Origin: Fidelibacterota bacterium
GTDB lineage: Bacteria > Pseudomonadota > Alphaproteobacteria > Rhodospirillales > Rhodospirillaceae
Assembly (NCBI GenBank): GCA_947472795.1
Contig: CANJBL010000001.1
Location: 372,001-436,000 of the forward strand
Direction: 5' to 3'
DNA: 64,000 nt
The notes beneath the pieces were generated by a model, which was not told where the DNA came from, made no database searches, and was given only the letters and a program-made list of their open reading frames with translations. The translations under genes and the position numbers were made by a program. Below are positions 9,064 to 18,268 of the stretch, one piece after another (positions within the stretch are counted from its first letter, which is position 1; each line of letters starts with the position of its first letter).

Positions 9064-10257
9064 CTAGACGAGGAGTTCGCGGAGCAGGGCATTCAAGGCT
9101 ACCCGGCCCTTGGGTGTCGCCTTTAGGGCAGCTGGGTTATCGGCGAGATAGCCGTCTTTTTCCAGCGCGGCCACGGCCTCGGCGTCGACCAGGCGCCCGA
9201 GGTCAAGGCCCGTGAGGCGGGTAAATCGGGCTTTGTCCAATCCTTCGGCCAGGCGCAAACCCACCATCACCAACTCCTGGGCACGGGTTTCGGGGCTGAG
9301 CGCATCTTCTTCCTGCGTGCCCTGCCCTTCGCCGGCTACGCGTTTCAGCCAGAGGGCGGGTGCCTTGATCTGGCGGGTGGCAATCATTGTTTGGCGCGCA
9401 GCGCCCACTTTTCCATTTTCAGTGATTCGCCCGTGGGCGCCGGGACCCACGCCGACGTAATCGCCGCCACGCCAATAGGTGAGGTTATGGCGGCATGCGG
9501 CATCGTCGCGCGCGTGATTGGAAATCTCATAGGCCGGATATCCTGCCGCTTCGCACAGCTCTTGAGTCAGCTCAAAGAAATCCGCGCCGGCGTCATCCGT
9601 TGGCAAAATGAATTCGCCTCGCGCGTGTGCATCGAACATGGCCGTACCCGGCTCCATGGTGAGTTGATAAAGCGAGAGGTGCGCAATGTTGTGATCGGCC
9701 ACCTCGCGCAAAGCTTCACCCAATTCGGTGCGCCAGCCCTCAAGTGTTTGCCCCGGGCGCGCGTAGATGAGATCGAAGGAGACGCGCGGGAATATTTTCG
9801 CCGCCGTGCGCCAAGCCTGCCGCGCTTCGTTCACATCATGACGCCGGCCAAGAAATTTGAGATCGGTTTCGCGCAGGCTCTGCACACCCATGGAGAGGCG
9901 ATTGACGCCGGCTGCGCGGATGGCCGCGAAACGTTCCGCATCGACCGTGCCTGGGTTGGCTTCCAGTGTGATCTCGAGATCGTTGACCGTGGGCCAATGG
10001 CGCCGCGCCGCTTCGATGAGCGCCGCCGTTGTGTCCGGGTCCATCAGCGATGGCGTGCCGCCACCGAAAAAAATGCTGGTGAGTGTTTTGTGCTTCGTAC
10101 GCGCAGCATAATGAGCGAGCTCGGTGAGCAGTGCCTCACGCCATTGGGGCTGGTCGATCCGCTCGGCGACGTGGCTGTTGAAATCGCAGTAGGGACATTT
10201 GGATAGGCAGAAGGGCCAGTGGATATAAAGCCCGAAACCTTCGTCGCCCTGTGTCAT
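9064..10257 (-). CDS. hemW: Radical SAM protein HemW (coproporphyrinogen III oxidase-like)
   Basis: This 397-residue radical SAM protein is similar to HemN but of the shorter HemW type, which binds heme and is thought to act as a heme chaperone. The cluster motif C17-x3-C21-x2-C24 lies in HWPFCLSKCPYCDF, and GGGTPSL forms the SAM-binding loop. A HemN C-terminal domain begins near residue 300. The extra N-terminal cysteine of true HemN oxidases is absent. The gene starts 6 bases after the rdgB stop, so rph-rdgB-hemW reads as one operon. Confidence 0.93.
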   Translation of the reverse strand: MTQGDEGFGLYIHWPFCLSKCPYCDFNSHVAERIDQPQWREALLTELAHYAARTKHKTLTSIFFGGGTPSLMDPDTTAALIEAARRHWPTVNDLEITLEANPGTVDAERFAAIRAAGVNRLSMGVQSLRETDLKFLGRRHDVNEARQAWRTAAKIFPRVSFDLIYARPGQTLEGWRTELGEALREVADHNIAHLSLYQLTMEPGTAMFDAHARGEFILPTDDAGADFFELTQELCEAAGYPAYEISNHARDDAACRHNLTYWRGGDYVGVGPGAHGRITENGKVGAARQTMIATRQIKAPALWLKRVAGEGQGTQEEDALSPETRAQELVMVGLRLAEGLDKARFTRLTGLDLGRLVDAEAVAALEKDGYLADNPAALKATPKGRVALNALLRELLV

Positions 10258-10263
10258 AGAATG

Positions 10264-10863
10264 CTAAGGCGCAAAACATGCCGCCACGAGCTTATGGAAA
10301 GCGATAGCGCGGTGGCTCATGCGTTGCTTCTCGTCGTGCGCGATCTCGCCGAAGGTTCTGATGTCGCCTTCGGGGATGAACATGGGGTCGTAGCCGAAGC
10401 CCTTGAGCCCCCGCGGCGGAGTGACAAGTTGTCCCTGTAAAACGCCCTCAAACGTCTCACAGTGGCCGTCGGGCCAGCAGAGCGACAGGGCGCAATTGAA
10501 CTGCGCGCGGCGGTCGGGGTTGTTGCCCATCTCATCGGCGACGCGTTGCATGGCGAAAGCGAAGTCTTTGTTGGGTCCGGCCCAGCGCGCGGAATAAATG
10601 CCGGGTGCGCCGTTCAGCGCGTTGACGCTCATGCCGGAATCGTCGGCAAGCGCTACGATGCCCGATGTGGTCGCGGCCGCGCGCGCTTTCAGTTCGGCAT
10701 TGGCGATGAAGGTGAGGCCGGTCTCTTCCGGCTCCGGCAGATTGAGATCGGTGGCGGAGAGGACTTCGACGTTATAGGCCGAAAGCAGTTCGCGGATTTC
10801 GCGCGCCTTGCCGGCATTGTGGCTGGCGACAACAAGTTTGCCGCCCTCAAATTTTCGGCTCAC
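10264..10863 (-). CDS. rdgB: dITP/XTP pyrophosphatase (Ham1/RdgB)
   Basis: This 199-residue enzyme hydrolyses dITP, ITP and XTP to the monophosphates and keeps deaminated purines out of DNA and RNA. Ham1 motifs are present: [13 protein letters not shown] near the N-terminus (substrate phosphate site), [20 protein letters not shown] (metal and base pocket), GFGYDPMF and [10 protein letters not shown]. The start codon overlaps the rph stop by 4 bases, indicating translational coupling. This rph-rdgB-hemW arrangement is typical of the class. Confidence 0.95.
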   Translation of the reverse strand: MSRKFEGGKLVVASHNAGKAREIRELLSAYNVEVLSATDLNLPEPEETGLTFIANAELKARAAATTSGIVALADDSGMSVNALNGAPGIYSARWAGPNKDFAFAMQRVADEMGNNPDRRAQFNCALSLCWPDGHCETFEGVLQGQLVTPPRGLKGFGYDPMFIPEGDIRTFGEIAHDEKQRMSHRAIAFHKLVAACFAP

Positions 10864-11615
10864 GCGAGACCTGCTTTCTTCAAGGCCTCTGACTGCAACT
10901 CCACGAGCTCTGCGATCCCCTTTTTGGCAAGGCCGAGAAGAGAGAGGAACTCATGCTCCTCGAAGGGATGATCTTCCGCCGTACCCTGAATTTCGACAAT
11001 TTTACCGGACGAGGTCAGTACGAAATTGGCATCGGCCTGCGCGCCGGAATCTTCCACATAGTCGAGATCAAGAACCGGGTTACCCTTCACAAGGCCGCAG
11101 CTGACGGCGGCCACGGGCTCGCGCAACGGTATCTTCGTAATGGCGCCGAACCGCCGCATGGTGGCGAAGGCCTGATAGAGTGCGAGATAGCCGCCGGTGA
11201 TGCTGGCGGTGCGCGTGCCGCCATCGGCCTGGATGACGTCGCAATCGACGCGCACCTGGATCTCGCCGAAACCGCGCAGGTCGGTGATGGCGCGCAAGGC
11301 GCGGCCAACAAGACGCTGGATTTCCTGAGTCCTGCCGCTTTGTCCGCCCTTGGCCGCTTCGCGGGCCGTGCGCGTGTTGGTGGAGCGCGGCAGCATGCCG
11401 TATTCCGCCGTGACCCAGCCCTTGCCGGTGCCCTTGAGCCATGGCGGCGGCATGTCCTCGACGGTGGCAAGGCACAGCACGTGTGTATCGCCGAATTTCA
11501 CCAGACAGGAGCCTTCGGCGTGTTTGTTCACGCCCAGCTCAAAGCTCACCGGGCGTAGAGCATCGGCCTTGCGGCCGGCAAAACGGGTTGTGGTCGCCGG
11601 GGGAACGTCGGGCAT
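10860..11615 (-). CDS. rph: Ribonuclease PH
   Basis: This phosphorolytic 3'-5' exoribonuclease trims tRNA 3' ends. It is 251 residues from the ATG at 11615, which has AGGA 9 bases upstream; a GTG at 11660 would add 15 residues. The two RNase PH domains show [16 protein letters not shown], the RNA-binding [17 protein letters not shown] loop, [15 protein letters not shown], and [19 protein letters not shown] for phosphate binding. It is the first gene of a minus-strand operon and is divergent from hrcA; the 170-base spacer holds promoters for both directions. Confidence 0.95.
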   Translation of the reverse strand: MPDVPPATTTRFAGRKADALRPVSFELGVNKHAEGSCLVKFGDTHVLCLATVEDMPPPWLKGTGKGWVTAEYGMLPRSTNTRTAREAAKGGQSGRTQEIQRLVGRALRAITDLRGFGEIQVRVDCDVIQADGGTRTASITGGYLALYQAFATMRRFGAITKIPLREPVAAVSCGLVKGNPVLDLDYVEDSGAQADANFVLTSSGKIVEIQGTAEDHPFEEHEFLSLLGLAKKGIAELVELQSEALKKAGLA

Positions 11616-11722
11616 GGCGTCGAATCCTGGGAAAGGGGGCGAAGGCTGTTCGTCTAACACCCCTCGTGAGGTCGGTCAAAGCGCCGCAAAAAACAGCGTG
11701 CGCACGGAAGGTTGAGCGTAGA

Positions 11723-11751
11723 TTGACGCCCCCACCCTCGCAGCTTACATA
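11723..11751 (+). promoter_or_regulatory. Candidate sigma70 promoter for hrcA
   Basis: TTGACG (11723-11728) and TACATA (11746-11751) are separated by 17 bases, placing transcription start near 11758, about 30 bases before the hrcA start. No CIRCE inverted repeat (TTAGCACTC-N9-GAGTGCTAA) is visible here, so HrcA autoregulation by that route is not supported. Confidence 0.4.
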
Positions 11752-11791
11752 GCCCGAGAAGCTTTGTCGTTTTCCCAGAATCGTGGACGCC

Positions 11792-12868
11792 ATGATCGCC
11801 CCTGACGCGCGCCCCTCTGATATGCACGGTGTCGTTGGATTGAACGAACGCTCGCGGGAGATCTTTAGGCACATCGTCGATGCCTATGTGGAGACCGGCG
11901 AGCCGGTGGGCTCGCGCACCATCGCCCGCAAGCTCGGCGACGTACTATCGCCGGCCACTATCCGCAATGTCATGGCCGACCTGGAATTTGCCGGGTTGCT
12001 GTACGCGCCGCATACCTCCGCCGGCCGCCTGCCGACGGAAGCGGGCTTGCGCATGTTTGTGTCGGGTTTGTTGCAAGTGGGCGGCCTGGATGCCGACGAG
12101 CGGCGCGCTATTGATGCGCACTGCCAAGCGGCAGGTCGCACACCGGAAGATGTGCTAAGCCAGGTGACGGGCACGCTGGCGGGTCTCGCGCGCTGCGCCA
12201 GTCTCGTGCTGGCCCCGCGCGTGGAAGCGCCGCTGCGGCATATCGAATTCGTCAACCTGAAGCCGGGCCGGGCCCTTGTGGTCATGGTTAATGAGAGCGG
12301 CGTGGTGGAGAACCGGTTGATCGAAGTGCCGCCGGATCTTCCGGCGTCGGCGCTGGTGGAAGCGGGCAACTTTCTCGCCGCCCATCTCACCGGCAAAACC
12401 ATCGCAGAGGCGCGCCACGATATCCTCGCTGATCTCGACTCCCAGCGCGCGCAATTGGATGAATTAACCACGAAGGTGGTCAAGGCAGGCCTTGCGACCT
12501 GGGGCGGCGGCGGCACCGCCGATGCCGCGCTTATCATCAAAGGTCAGTCCAACTTGCTCAATAATGTGACGGGCCTTGAGGACCTGGAAGCCATCCGCCG
12601 CTTGTTCACGGTTCTGGAGACGCGCGAGCAGATGGTGCGCGTGCTGGATCTGGTGGGCCGCGGCGACGGCGTGCAGATTTTCATCGGGGCGCAGAATGAA
12701 CTTTTCGGCATGGCCGGATGTTCCATGGTGGTCGCGCCTTTTCAGAATGCCCGCGAGCAAATCGTCGGCGCCATTGGCGTCATTGGCCCGACGCGGCTCA
12801 ATTATGCCAGAATCATTCCCATGGTTGATTACACCGCCAAGCTTGTCGGGCGCATGCTTGAACAATAA
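11792..12868 (+). CDS. hrcA: Heat-inducible transcription repressor HrcA
   Basis: This repressor binds CIRCE operators and is kept active by GroEL. It is 358 residues from the ATG at 11792; a GTG at 11783 or an ATG at 11822 are alternatives, and none has a strong Shine-Dalgarno. The N-terminal winged helix shows LNERSREIFRHIVDAYVETGEPVGSRTIA (in two parts: LNERSREIFRHIVDAY, then VETGEPVGSRTIA) followed by LSPATIRNVMADLEFAGLL. The GAF-like and dimerisation parts follow, ending in GVIGPTRLNYARIIPMVDY. grpE starts 45 bases downstream in the same direction. Confidence 0.95.
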   Translation: MIAPDARPSDMHGVVGLNERSREIFRHIVDAYVETGEPVGSRTIARKLGDVLSPATIRNVMADLEFAGLLYAPHTSAGRLPTEAGLRMFVSGLLQVGGLDADERRAIDAHCQAAGRTPEDVLSQVTGTLAGLARCASLVLAPRVEAPLRHIEFVNLKPGRALVVMVNESGVVENRLIEVPPDLPASALVEAGNFLAAHLTGKTIAEARHDILADLDSQRAQLDELTTKVVKAGLATWGGGGTADAALIIKGQSNLLNNVTGLEDLEAIRRLFTVLETREQMVRVLDLVGRGDGVQIFIGAQNELFGMAGCSMVVAPFQNAREQIVGAIGVIGPTRLNYARIIPMVDYTAKLVGRMLEQ

Positions 12869-12913
12869 TTTTTTGAACACACATTTTCCTTTCCAATATT
12901 CAGAACGAGAGTC

Positions 12914-13552
12914 ATGACGAACCCCACTTCCGATCAGAACCCCGCCGCGCAACAGCCTGCTCAGAACGGCGCCGAAGAACCGGCCGTGGCGCCGGCAGCC
13001 GCTGCCGCCGAAGCCTTCAATGCCGCCGAACGCATTGCCGCGCTGGAAGCAGAGATTGAAACTCTGAAGAAGGACAAATTGCTGGCGCTGGCCGAAGCGG
13101 AGAACGCCGGCAAGCGCGCCGACAAGCGCATCGCCGACAACGCCAAATACGCTGTCTCGAACATTGCCAAGGCGCTGTTACAAGTGGCCGACAACCTGGG
13201 CCGCGCGTTGATGGCGGCACCGCCTGAGTCGCGCGCTGCCAACGATGCTCTGAAGAACATCGCCCACGGCATTGAATTGACGGAGAAAGAACTGGCGACA
13301 GTTTTGGAGAACCAGGGTGTGCGGCGCATCAACGTGCTGAACCAGCCCTTCGATGCCAACCTGCATAATGCCATTCAGGAAGTGGACAATGCCTCCGTCC
13401 CCTCAGGCACCGTCGTGCAAGTTTTCCAGGATGCCTATATGATCCACGACCGTCTTTTGCGGCCCGCCATGGTGGTGGTCTCCAAGGGCGGACCCAAGCG
13501 CGACGCGAGCGCGCCGGGCGCTGCCGCGAGCGGCGTCAATACGACGATATAA
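12914..13552 (+). CDS. grpE: Nucleotide exchange factor GrpE
   Basis: This 212-residue protein is the ADP/ATP exchange factor for DnaK. The first 30 residues are Ala/Pro-rich and disordered, followed by a long helix predicted to form the dimer coiled coil (about residues 37-90) and the four-helix bundle. The C-terminal beta domain carries the family signature ending in YMIHDRLLRPAMVVVSKG. It is close behind hrcA and probably co-transcribed. The partner dnaK-dnaJ pair lies 2.7 kb further along, separated by three unrelated genes. Confidence 0.95.
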   Translation: MTNPTSDQNPAAQQPAQNGAEEPAVAPAAAAAEAFNAAERIAALEAEIETLKKDKLLALAEAENAGKRADKRIADNAKYAVSNIAKALLQVADNLGRALMAAPPESRAANDALKNIAHGIELTEKELATVLENQGVRRINVLNQPFDANLHNAIQEVDNASVPSGTVVQVFQDAYMIHDRLLRPAMVVVSKGGPKRDASAPGAAASGVNTTI

Positions 13553-13628
13553 AAAGCGCGGTATCAAAAAGGAAGTTTAGATCGGGTTATTGCTGGGGGC
13601 TGCTGCAACACAACAAGGAGTCACAGGG

Positions 13629-14867
13629 ATGACATCGCGTTTCATTCTGCTCGCCACCACTGCCGTTTTATGTAGTGCATCGGCTTTCGCCGAACCGCAG
13701 ACGCCCGGCACCAAGATCAAGATCGATGCGAATGCGCTCGCCAAGCCAGGCGACACCTCCAGCGCGAGCAATAATTCCAAACCCGTTCCCAAACCCGCCA
13801 ACGCGACGCTGAATGTGCCGGCGGGTTTCGTGGTGAATGTTTTCGCCGATCATCTGACGCACGCACGCAACATGCTCGTCGCGCCCAACGGTGATGTGCT
13901 GCTCGCCGAGACCAGCGGCGGCAAAATCACGCTGCTGCGCGATGCCGACGGCGACGGCAAAGCCGAGACCGTCACCACTTTCGCGGCCGGCTTCAAAATT
14001 CCTTACGGCATGGTCTTCGGCAAAGGCGCGGTCTATGTCGGCGATAGCGAAGGCGCATGGCGCATCCCTTATCAGGCAGGCGACACACAGGCGCGTGAGA
14101 AGCAGGTGATGATCACACCCGAAGGTGCGTTCGGCGGGCGCGGCGGTCATTCGACGCGCAATCTCACGGTTAGCCCAGACGGCACGAAGCTTCTTGTCTC
14201 CATCGGGTCGGCGGGCAATGTGGCGGAAGAAGCAGCACCCCGCGCCACTATCCAAGAGTTTACGCTGAGTGCCGATGGCACGAAGGCCACAAACCAACGC
14301 ACCTATGCGAGTGGTCTGCGCAATCCCGTGGGCACGGCGTTTTATCCCGGCACCAGCGATCTCTATACGGTCGTGAACGAGCGCGACACATTGGGTGACG
14401 AGTTGGTGCCGGACTATTTGACGCGCGTGGCCGATGCCGGCTTCTACGGCTGGCCCTACAGTTATCTCGGAAAGAACCCGCAACCGGGCCTCGGCGACAA
14501 ACGCCCTGATCTCGTAGCCAAAGCGACCGTGCCCGATGTGTTGTTCCGTTCGCACTCGGCGCCGTTGGGTTTGACTTTCGCGACCGGTACGCAGTTCCCG
14601 GAAGAATACCGCGGCGGGGCATTCGTCGCGTTGCATGGTTCGTGGAATGCGGCGGGTCCGCGCGCCTACAACGTGGTGTACGTGCCCTTCAACAATAAGA
14701 AGCCCGCCGGCGACTATGCGGTATTTGCGAGCGGCTTCTGGAGCGGCGCTGATTCCACGGCGCAAGTGTGGGGCCGCCCCGCTGGTGTGGCTGTCGCCAA
14801 GGACGGCAGCCTGCTTATCGCCGACGACGTGTCGCAGACCGTCTGGCGCGTGAGCTATAAGAAATAG
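13629..14867 (+). CDS. PQQ-dependent sugar dehydrogenase-like periplasmic beta-propeller
   Basis: This is an exported six-bladed propeller of the soluble glucose/sorbosone dehydrogenase family, 412 residues long. The ATG at 13629 has AAGGAG 8 bases upstream, and a signal peptide covers residues 1-21 (cleaved near AFA-EPQT). Family motifs include ARNMLVAPNGDVLLAETSGG, GGHSTRNLTVSPDG, SGLRNPVGTAFYPGT, the metal-site ERD, GWPYSYLGKNPQPG and HGSWN. These enzymes oxidise aldoses or sorbosone to acids or lactones using PQQ and pass electrons to the respiratory chain. No PQQ synthesis gene is in the window. Sorbosone dehydrogenase-like is the closest label, but the true substrate is unknown. Confidence 0.8.
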   Translation: MTSRFILLATTAVLCSASAFAEPQTPGTKIKIDANALAKPGDTSSASNNSKPVPKPANATLNVPAGFVVNVFADHLTHARNMLVAPNGDVLLAETSGGKITLLRDADGDGKAETVTTFAAGFKIPYGMVFGKGAVYVGDSEGAWRIPYQAGDTQAREKQVMITPEGAFGGRGGHSTRNLTVSPDGTKLLVSIGSAGNVAEEAAPRATIQEFTLSADGTKATNQRTYASGLRNPVGTAFYPGTSDLYTVVNERDTLGDELVPDYLTRVADAGFYGWPYSYLGKNPQPGLGDKRPDLVAKATVPDVLFRSHSAPLGLTFATGTQFPEEYRGGAFVALHGSWNAAGPRAYNVVYVPFNNKKPAGDYAVFASGFWSGADSTAQVWGRPAGVAVAKDGSLLIADDVSQTVWRVSYKK

Positions 14868-14874
14868 GTTTATT

Positions 14875-14894
14875 CCTCCCCTTGCAGGGGGAGG
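14875..14894. terminator. Hairpin between converging genes
   Basis: CCTCCCC (14875-14881) and GGGGAGG (14888-14894) form a perfect 7-bp stem with loop TTGCAG, between two converging stop codons. Neither strand has a long T-run after it. The sequence resembles short C/G-rich palindromes scattered between genes in many alphaproteobacteria. Confidence 0.5.
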
Positions 14895-14899
14895 GAAAA

Positions 14900-15340
14900 T
14901 CAGAGAATTTTGCGAAAGTACACGACGCGCTCGGTTTCATTGAAGCCGAGCGCTTTGTGCATCTGGTGGCTGGTGGTGTTCTCGAGCAAAGCATCGGATG
15001 CGAATTCGCGCACGCCCTTGCTTCGGGCCCACGCTTCGACGGCATCGGTGAGCGCGCGGGCGACGCCGCGTTTGCGGTGGGCGGGAACTACGAAGATGGC
15101 TTCGAGGAAGGCGACCGGCGACGTCTCGCACCCATTCACATAATCACCACGCAAGGCCGCCTCGGCGAACCCGATGGCTGCACCGTGATCGTCGAGCGCG
15201 ACGATATTGCAGAGCCCGTCGTCGGCAAGCATGGCTTCCAAGGAAGTGCGCAAATTCTCTTCGCCATAGTCGGGCCATAGGGCCATGCGCATCGCGAGCC
15301 AGTTCTTGATGTGCAACGAGTCCAAGGGAACAACGCGCAT
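14900..15340 (-). CDS. GNAT acetyltransferase resembling aminoglycoside 6'-N-acetyltransferases
   Basis: This 146-residue single-domain GNAT spans its whole length. Diagnostic segments are DYVNGCETSPVAFLEAIFV, PAHRKRGVARAL (acetyl-CoA pyrophosphate loop), FASDALLENTTSHQMHKALG and ERVVYFRKIL. These match the 146-residue AAC(6')-I subgroup known from Acinetobacter chromosomes. That group acetylates the 6' amine of aminoglycosides, although the native substrate of such chromosomal enzymes is often unknown. The start is either the ATG at 15340 or a GTG at 15346 that overlaps the stop of the AlkB-like gene; both imply coupling to it. There is no mobile-element signature nearby. Confidence 0.8.
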   Translation of the reverse strand: MRVVPLDSLHIKNWLAMRMALWPDYGEENLRTSLEAMLADDGLCNIVALDDHGAAIGFAEAALRGDYVNGCETSPVAFLEAIFVVPAHRKRGVARALTDAVEAWARSKGVREFASDALLENTTSHQMHKALGFNETERVVYFRKIL

Positions 15341-15342
15341 GC

Positions 15343-16002
15343 TCACAGCGCCTTGCGGAAGGTGAGGCTGTAGCGACCGCCTATGTCCGACACCGGACTG
15401 GTGCCGGGATAGATTTTGCGGATGCCGTGAAAGCGCATCCGGCTCGCGCCGCCCATGAGCAGTACGTCGCCGCTTTGGACTTTGAAGGGCACGGCCTTAT
15501 CGCCACGCGCGGCGCCGCCGATGAGGAAGTCCGCCGTATCGCCCAAAGACACGGTGACGATGGGCTGGCTGAAGTCGGCCTCGTCCTTGTCCTGGTGTAG
15601 GCCCATTTTGGCGCCCTTGACATAGTGGTTGATGAGACAGGCGTCGGGTGCAAAGCCAGGCCACGGGCTTTCGGCCATAACTCTTTGAACAACCTCAAGA
15701 AATGCATTTGGAAAAGGCGGCCAGGGACCGCCGCTGGCGGGGTTGGTGGGGGTATAGCGGTAGCCCTTGGCATCGCTCCACCAGCCCACTTTTCCGCAAT
15801 TGGTCATGGCGGCGGAGGTATATCCGCCCCCTTTGGTGCGGGTTTGGACGCCTGGAGCGGCTTTCAGCACCTCTTGAAGGGTGATCCACAGGCTTTTCTG
15901 TTCCGGAAGGTCCAAAAACCCCCGACGCAGGACCAAACCCTCCGGCAGGGCCGGCGGGAGACCGGGTTCGAAAGCGGGGAAAGCGAGCTGGGCGGGCGTC
16001 AT
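15343..16002 (-). CDS. AlkB-like 2-oxoglutarate/Fe(II) dioxygenase
   Basis: This 219-residue enzyme of the AlkB family oxidatively removes alkyl groups from damaged bases. The start ATG at 16002 begins just before the conserved domain; a longer frame to 16365 runs into dnaK and is not credible. The Fe(II) site is visible as H-x-D in GLHQDKDEADF and the distal His in SRMRFHGIRKI; the 2-oxoglutarate-binding arginine is in the C-terminal GGRYSLTFRKAL. VTVSLGDTADFLIGG forms the core strand. It is followed directly by the AAC(6')-like gene. Its size and the LINHYVKG segment match classical DNA-repair AlkB. Confidence 0.87.
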   Translation of the reverse strand: MTPAQLAFPAFEPGLPPALPEGLVLRRGFLDLPEQKSLWITLQEVLKAAPGVQTRTKGGGYTSAAMTNCGKVGWWSDAKGYRYTPTNPASGGPWPPFPNAFLEVVQRVMAESPWPGFAPDACLINHYVKGAKMGLHQDKDEADFSQPIVTVSLGDTADFLIGGAARGDKAVPFKVQSGDVLLMGGASRMRFHGIRKIYPGTSPVSDIGGRYSLTFRKAL

Positions 16003-16081
16003 GGGCTTCAATATGGGCCTCCGGAGATGGATTTGCTCCTGAAACTCCCAAAAAACTGCGTGGAAAGAGTCGCTTGGCCCG

Positions 16082-16110
16082 TTGCGGGTCCTTGAACCCC
16101 CGCTTATATA
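16082..16110 (+). promoter_or_regulatory. Candidate promoter for dnaK
   Basis: TTGCGG (16082-16087) and TATATA (16105-16110) are 17 bases apart, giving a leader of about 130 bases before dnaK. A CTTGAA (16091) resembles the heat-shock sigma factor -35 element, but no matching -10 lies at the right distance. The assignment is tentative. Confidence 0.3.
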
Positions 16111-16248
16111 CCGCCTCAAGATGACAAGAGGCCTGGACGGGGGATGTCCGGTCTCTGACAACTGCCAGATGTAAAACCAAAAATGGGGACATGCGGAGTG
16201 CCTACCAGGGCTTCGGGATGTCTGCCGCAAGAAGAAGGAACAGGATAA

Positions 16249-18150
16249 ATGGGTAAAGTTATCGGTATCGATCTCGGAACAACGAATTCCTGCGTCGCGG
16301 TGATGGAGGGCAAAAGCGCCCGCGTCATCGAGAACGCCGAAGGTGCGCGCACCACGCCGTCGCAAGTCGCCTTCACAGAATCAGGCGAACGCCTTGTCGG
16401 TCAGCCGGCCAAGCGCCAGGCGGTGACTAATCCTGAAGCGACACTTTTTGCCATCAAGCGTTTGATCGGCCGCCGTAGCGACGATCCGATGGTGGAAAAA
16501 GACAAGAAGCTCGTCCCCTACAAGATCGTCAAAGGCGACAACGGCGATGCGTGGGTTGAAAGCCGCGGCGAAAAATATTCGCCCAGTCAGGTTTCGGCCT
16601 TCATTCTCGGCAAGATGAAAGAAACCGCCGAGAGCTATCTCGGTGAAAAAGTCACCGACGCTGTCATCACCGTTCCCGCATACTTCAACGACAGCCAGCG
16701 CCAAGCGACGAAAGACGCCGGCAAGATCGCCGGCCTCAATGTGCTGCGCATCATCAACGAACCGACAGCCGCAGCACTCGCCTACGGCATGGACAAGAAG
16801 AGCCAAGGCGTCATCGCGGTCTATGACTTGGGCGGCGGCACTTTCGATGTCTCCGTGCTCGAGATCGGCGACGGCGTGTTCGAAGTGAAGTCCACCAACG
16901 GCGATACGTTCCTGGGCGGTGAAGACTTCGACGCGCGCATCATCGATTACCTGGCCGACGAGTTTAAGAAAGAAGCCGGCATCGATTTGCGCAATGACAA
17001 GCTTGCTTTGCAGCGCCTGAAGGAAGCCGCTGAGAAAGCCAAGATCGAGTTGTCCAGCGCCATCCAGACGGATGTGAACCTGCCGTTCATCACGGCGGAC
17101 GCCTCGGGTCCGAAGCACCTGAACATCAAGCTCTCGCGCGCGAAGTTGGAAGCGCTGGTGGAAGATTTGATCCAGCGCACCATCGAGCCGTGCAAGAAAG
17201 CTTTGAAGGACGCAGGCCTGAAAGCCAGCGAGATTCAAGAAGTGATCCTGGTGGGCGGCATGACCCGCATGCCCAAGGTGCAGGAAGTGGTGAAGCAGTT
17301 CTTCGGCCGCGAACCGCACAAGGGTGTGAACCCGGATGAAGTTGTCGCTCTCGGCGCGGCCATTCAGGGCGGCGTGCTGAAGGGCGACGTGAAGGACGTG
17401 CTGCTGCTGGACGTCACTCCGCTATCGCTCGGCATCGAGACGCTGGGCGGCGTGTTCACGCGCCTCATTGAACGCAACACGACGATCCCGACGCGCAAGA
17501 GCCAGGTGTTCTCGACGGCGGAAGACAATCAAACAGCGGTCACCATCCGCGTCTTCCAAGGCGAGCGCGAAATGGCGGCGGACAATAAGCTCCTGGGTCA
17601 GTTCGACCTGATGGGCATTCCGCCGGCGCAGCGCGGCATGCCGCAGGTGGAAGTGACCTTCGACATCGACGCCAACGGTATCGTCAACGTCTCGGCCAAG
17701 GACAAAGCCACGGGCAAGGAGCAGCAGATCCGTATCCAGGCCTCGGGCGGTTTGTCGGAAGCTGACATCCAAAAAATGGTGAAGGACGCCGAAGCCCACG
17801 CCGAGGACGACAAGGCGCGCCGTGCTGCTGTGGATGCCCGCAACCAGGCCGACGGCTTGGTGCACTCCACCGAGAAGAGCCTCAAAGAACACGGCGACAA
17901 GATCCCGGCCAGCGACAAGGCCGAGATCGAAAGCAAGCTCACCGAAGTGAAGGCGGTGCTGGACTCGGGCGATGCAGAGAAGATCAAGGCGGCCACGGAT
18001 GGGCTGATGCAGGCGTCCATGAAGATGGGCGAAGCCATGTACAAGCAGGACCCGGGGGCTGCTGCGGCAGGCGGCGCCGAGCCCGGGGCTGAGAAGAACG
18101 ACGACGTGGTCGATGCTGACTTCGAAGAAGTCGATAAGAACAAGAAGTAA
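16249..18150 (+). CDS. dnaK: Chaperone protein DnaK (Hsp70)
   Basis: This 633-residue Hsp70 is full length. The nucleotide-binding domain starts with [18 protein letters not shown] and includes the phosphate-2 loop [20 protein letters not shown] and the adenosine motif [15 protein letters not shown]. The hydrophobic [15 protein letters not shown] linker region leads into the substrate-binding domain, and the C-terminus ends in the conserved [11 protein letters not shown]. GrpE (12.9 kb) and DnaJ (next gene) are its co-chaperones. AGGATAA precedes the ATG. No CIRCE element is seen upstream, so heat control, if present, is probably through an alternative sigma factor. Confidence 0.98.
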   Translation: MGKVIGIDLGTTNSCVAVMEGKSARVIENAEGARTTPSQVAFTESGERLVGQPAKRQAVTNPEATLFAIKRLIGRRSDDPMVEKDKKLVPYKIVKGDNGDAWVESRGEKYSPSQVSAFILGKMKETAESYLGEKVTDAVITVPAYFNDSQRQATKDAGKIAGLNVLRIINEPTAAALAYGMDKKSQGVIAVYDLGGGTFDVSVLEIGDGVFEVKSTNGDTFLGGEDFDARIIDYLADEFKKEAGIDLRNDKLALQRLKEAAEKAKIELSSAIQTDVNLPFITADASGPKHLNIKLSRAKLEALVEDLIQRTIEPCKKALKDAGLKASEIQEVILVGGMTRMPKVQEVVKQFFGREPHKGVNPDEVVALGAAIQGGVLKGDVKDVLLLDVTPLSLGIETLGGVFTRLIERNTTIPTRKSQVFSTAEDNQTAVTIRVFQGEREMAADNKLLGQFDLMGIPPAQRGMPQVEVTFDIDANGIVNVSAKDKATGKEQQIRIQASGGLSEADIQKMVKDAEAHAEDDKARRAAVDARNQADGLVHSTEKSLKEHGDKIPASDKAEIESKLTEVKAVLDSGDAEKIKAATDGLMQASMKMGEAMYKQDPGAAAAGGAEPGAEKNDDVVDADFEEVDKNKK

Positions 18151-18213
18151 GCGTCAGTAACGTTAGACATTCGTCCCCGGGGGGACGGTATTGTAAGGCG
18201 TTAAAAGATTCTC

Positions 18214-18243
18214 CACGGTGCGGGCAATAAAGTCCGCACCGTG
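18214..18243 (+). promoter_or_regulatory. Hairpin in the dnaK-dnaJ spacer
   Basis: A perfect 10-bp stem (CACGGTGCGG, 18214-18223; CCGCACCGTG, 18234-18243) closes a 10-base loop. It lies 63 bases after the dnaK stop and 25 bases before the dnaJ ATG. No T-run follows, so attenuation, RNA processing or 3'-end protection of dnaK mRNA is likelier than full termination. Confidence 0.6.
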
Positions 18244-18268
18244 TGTGACTCTGGAGAAGTTCCGCGCG

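Noticed and set aside
16091-16114. CTTGAA as a heat-shock sigma factor promoter for dnaK
   Set aside because: There is no convincing -10 element at the correct spacing.
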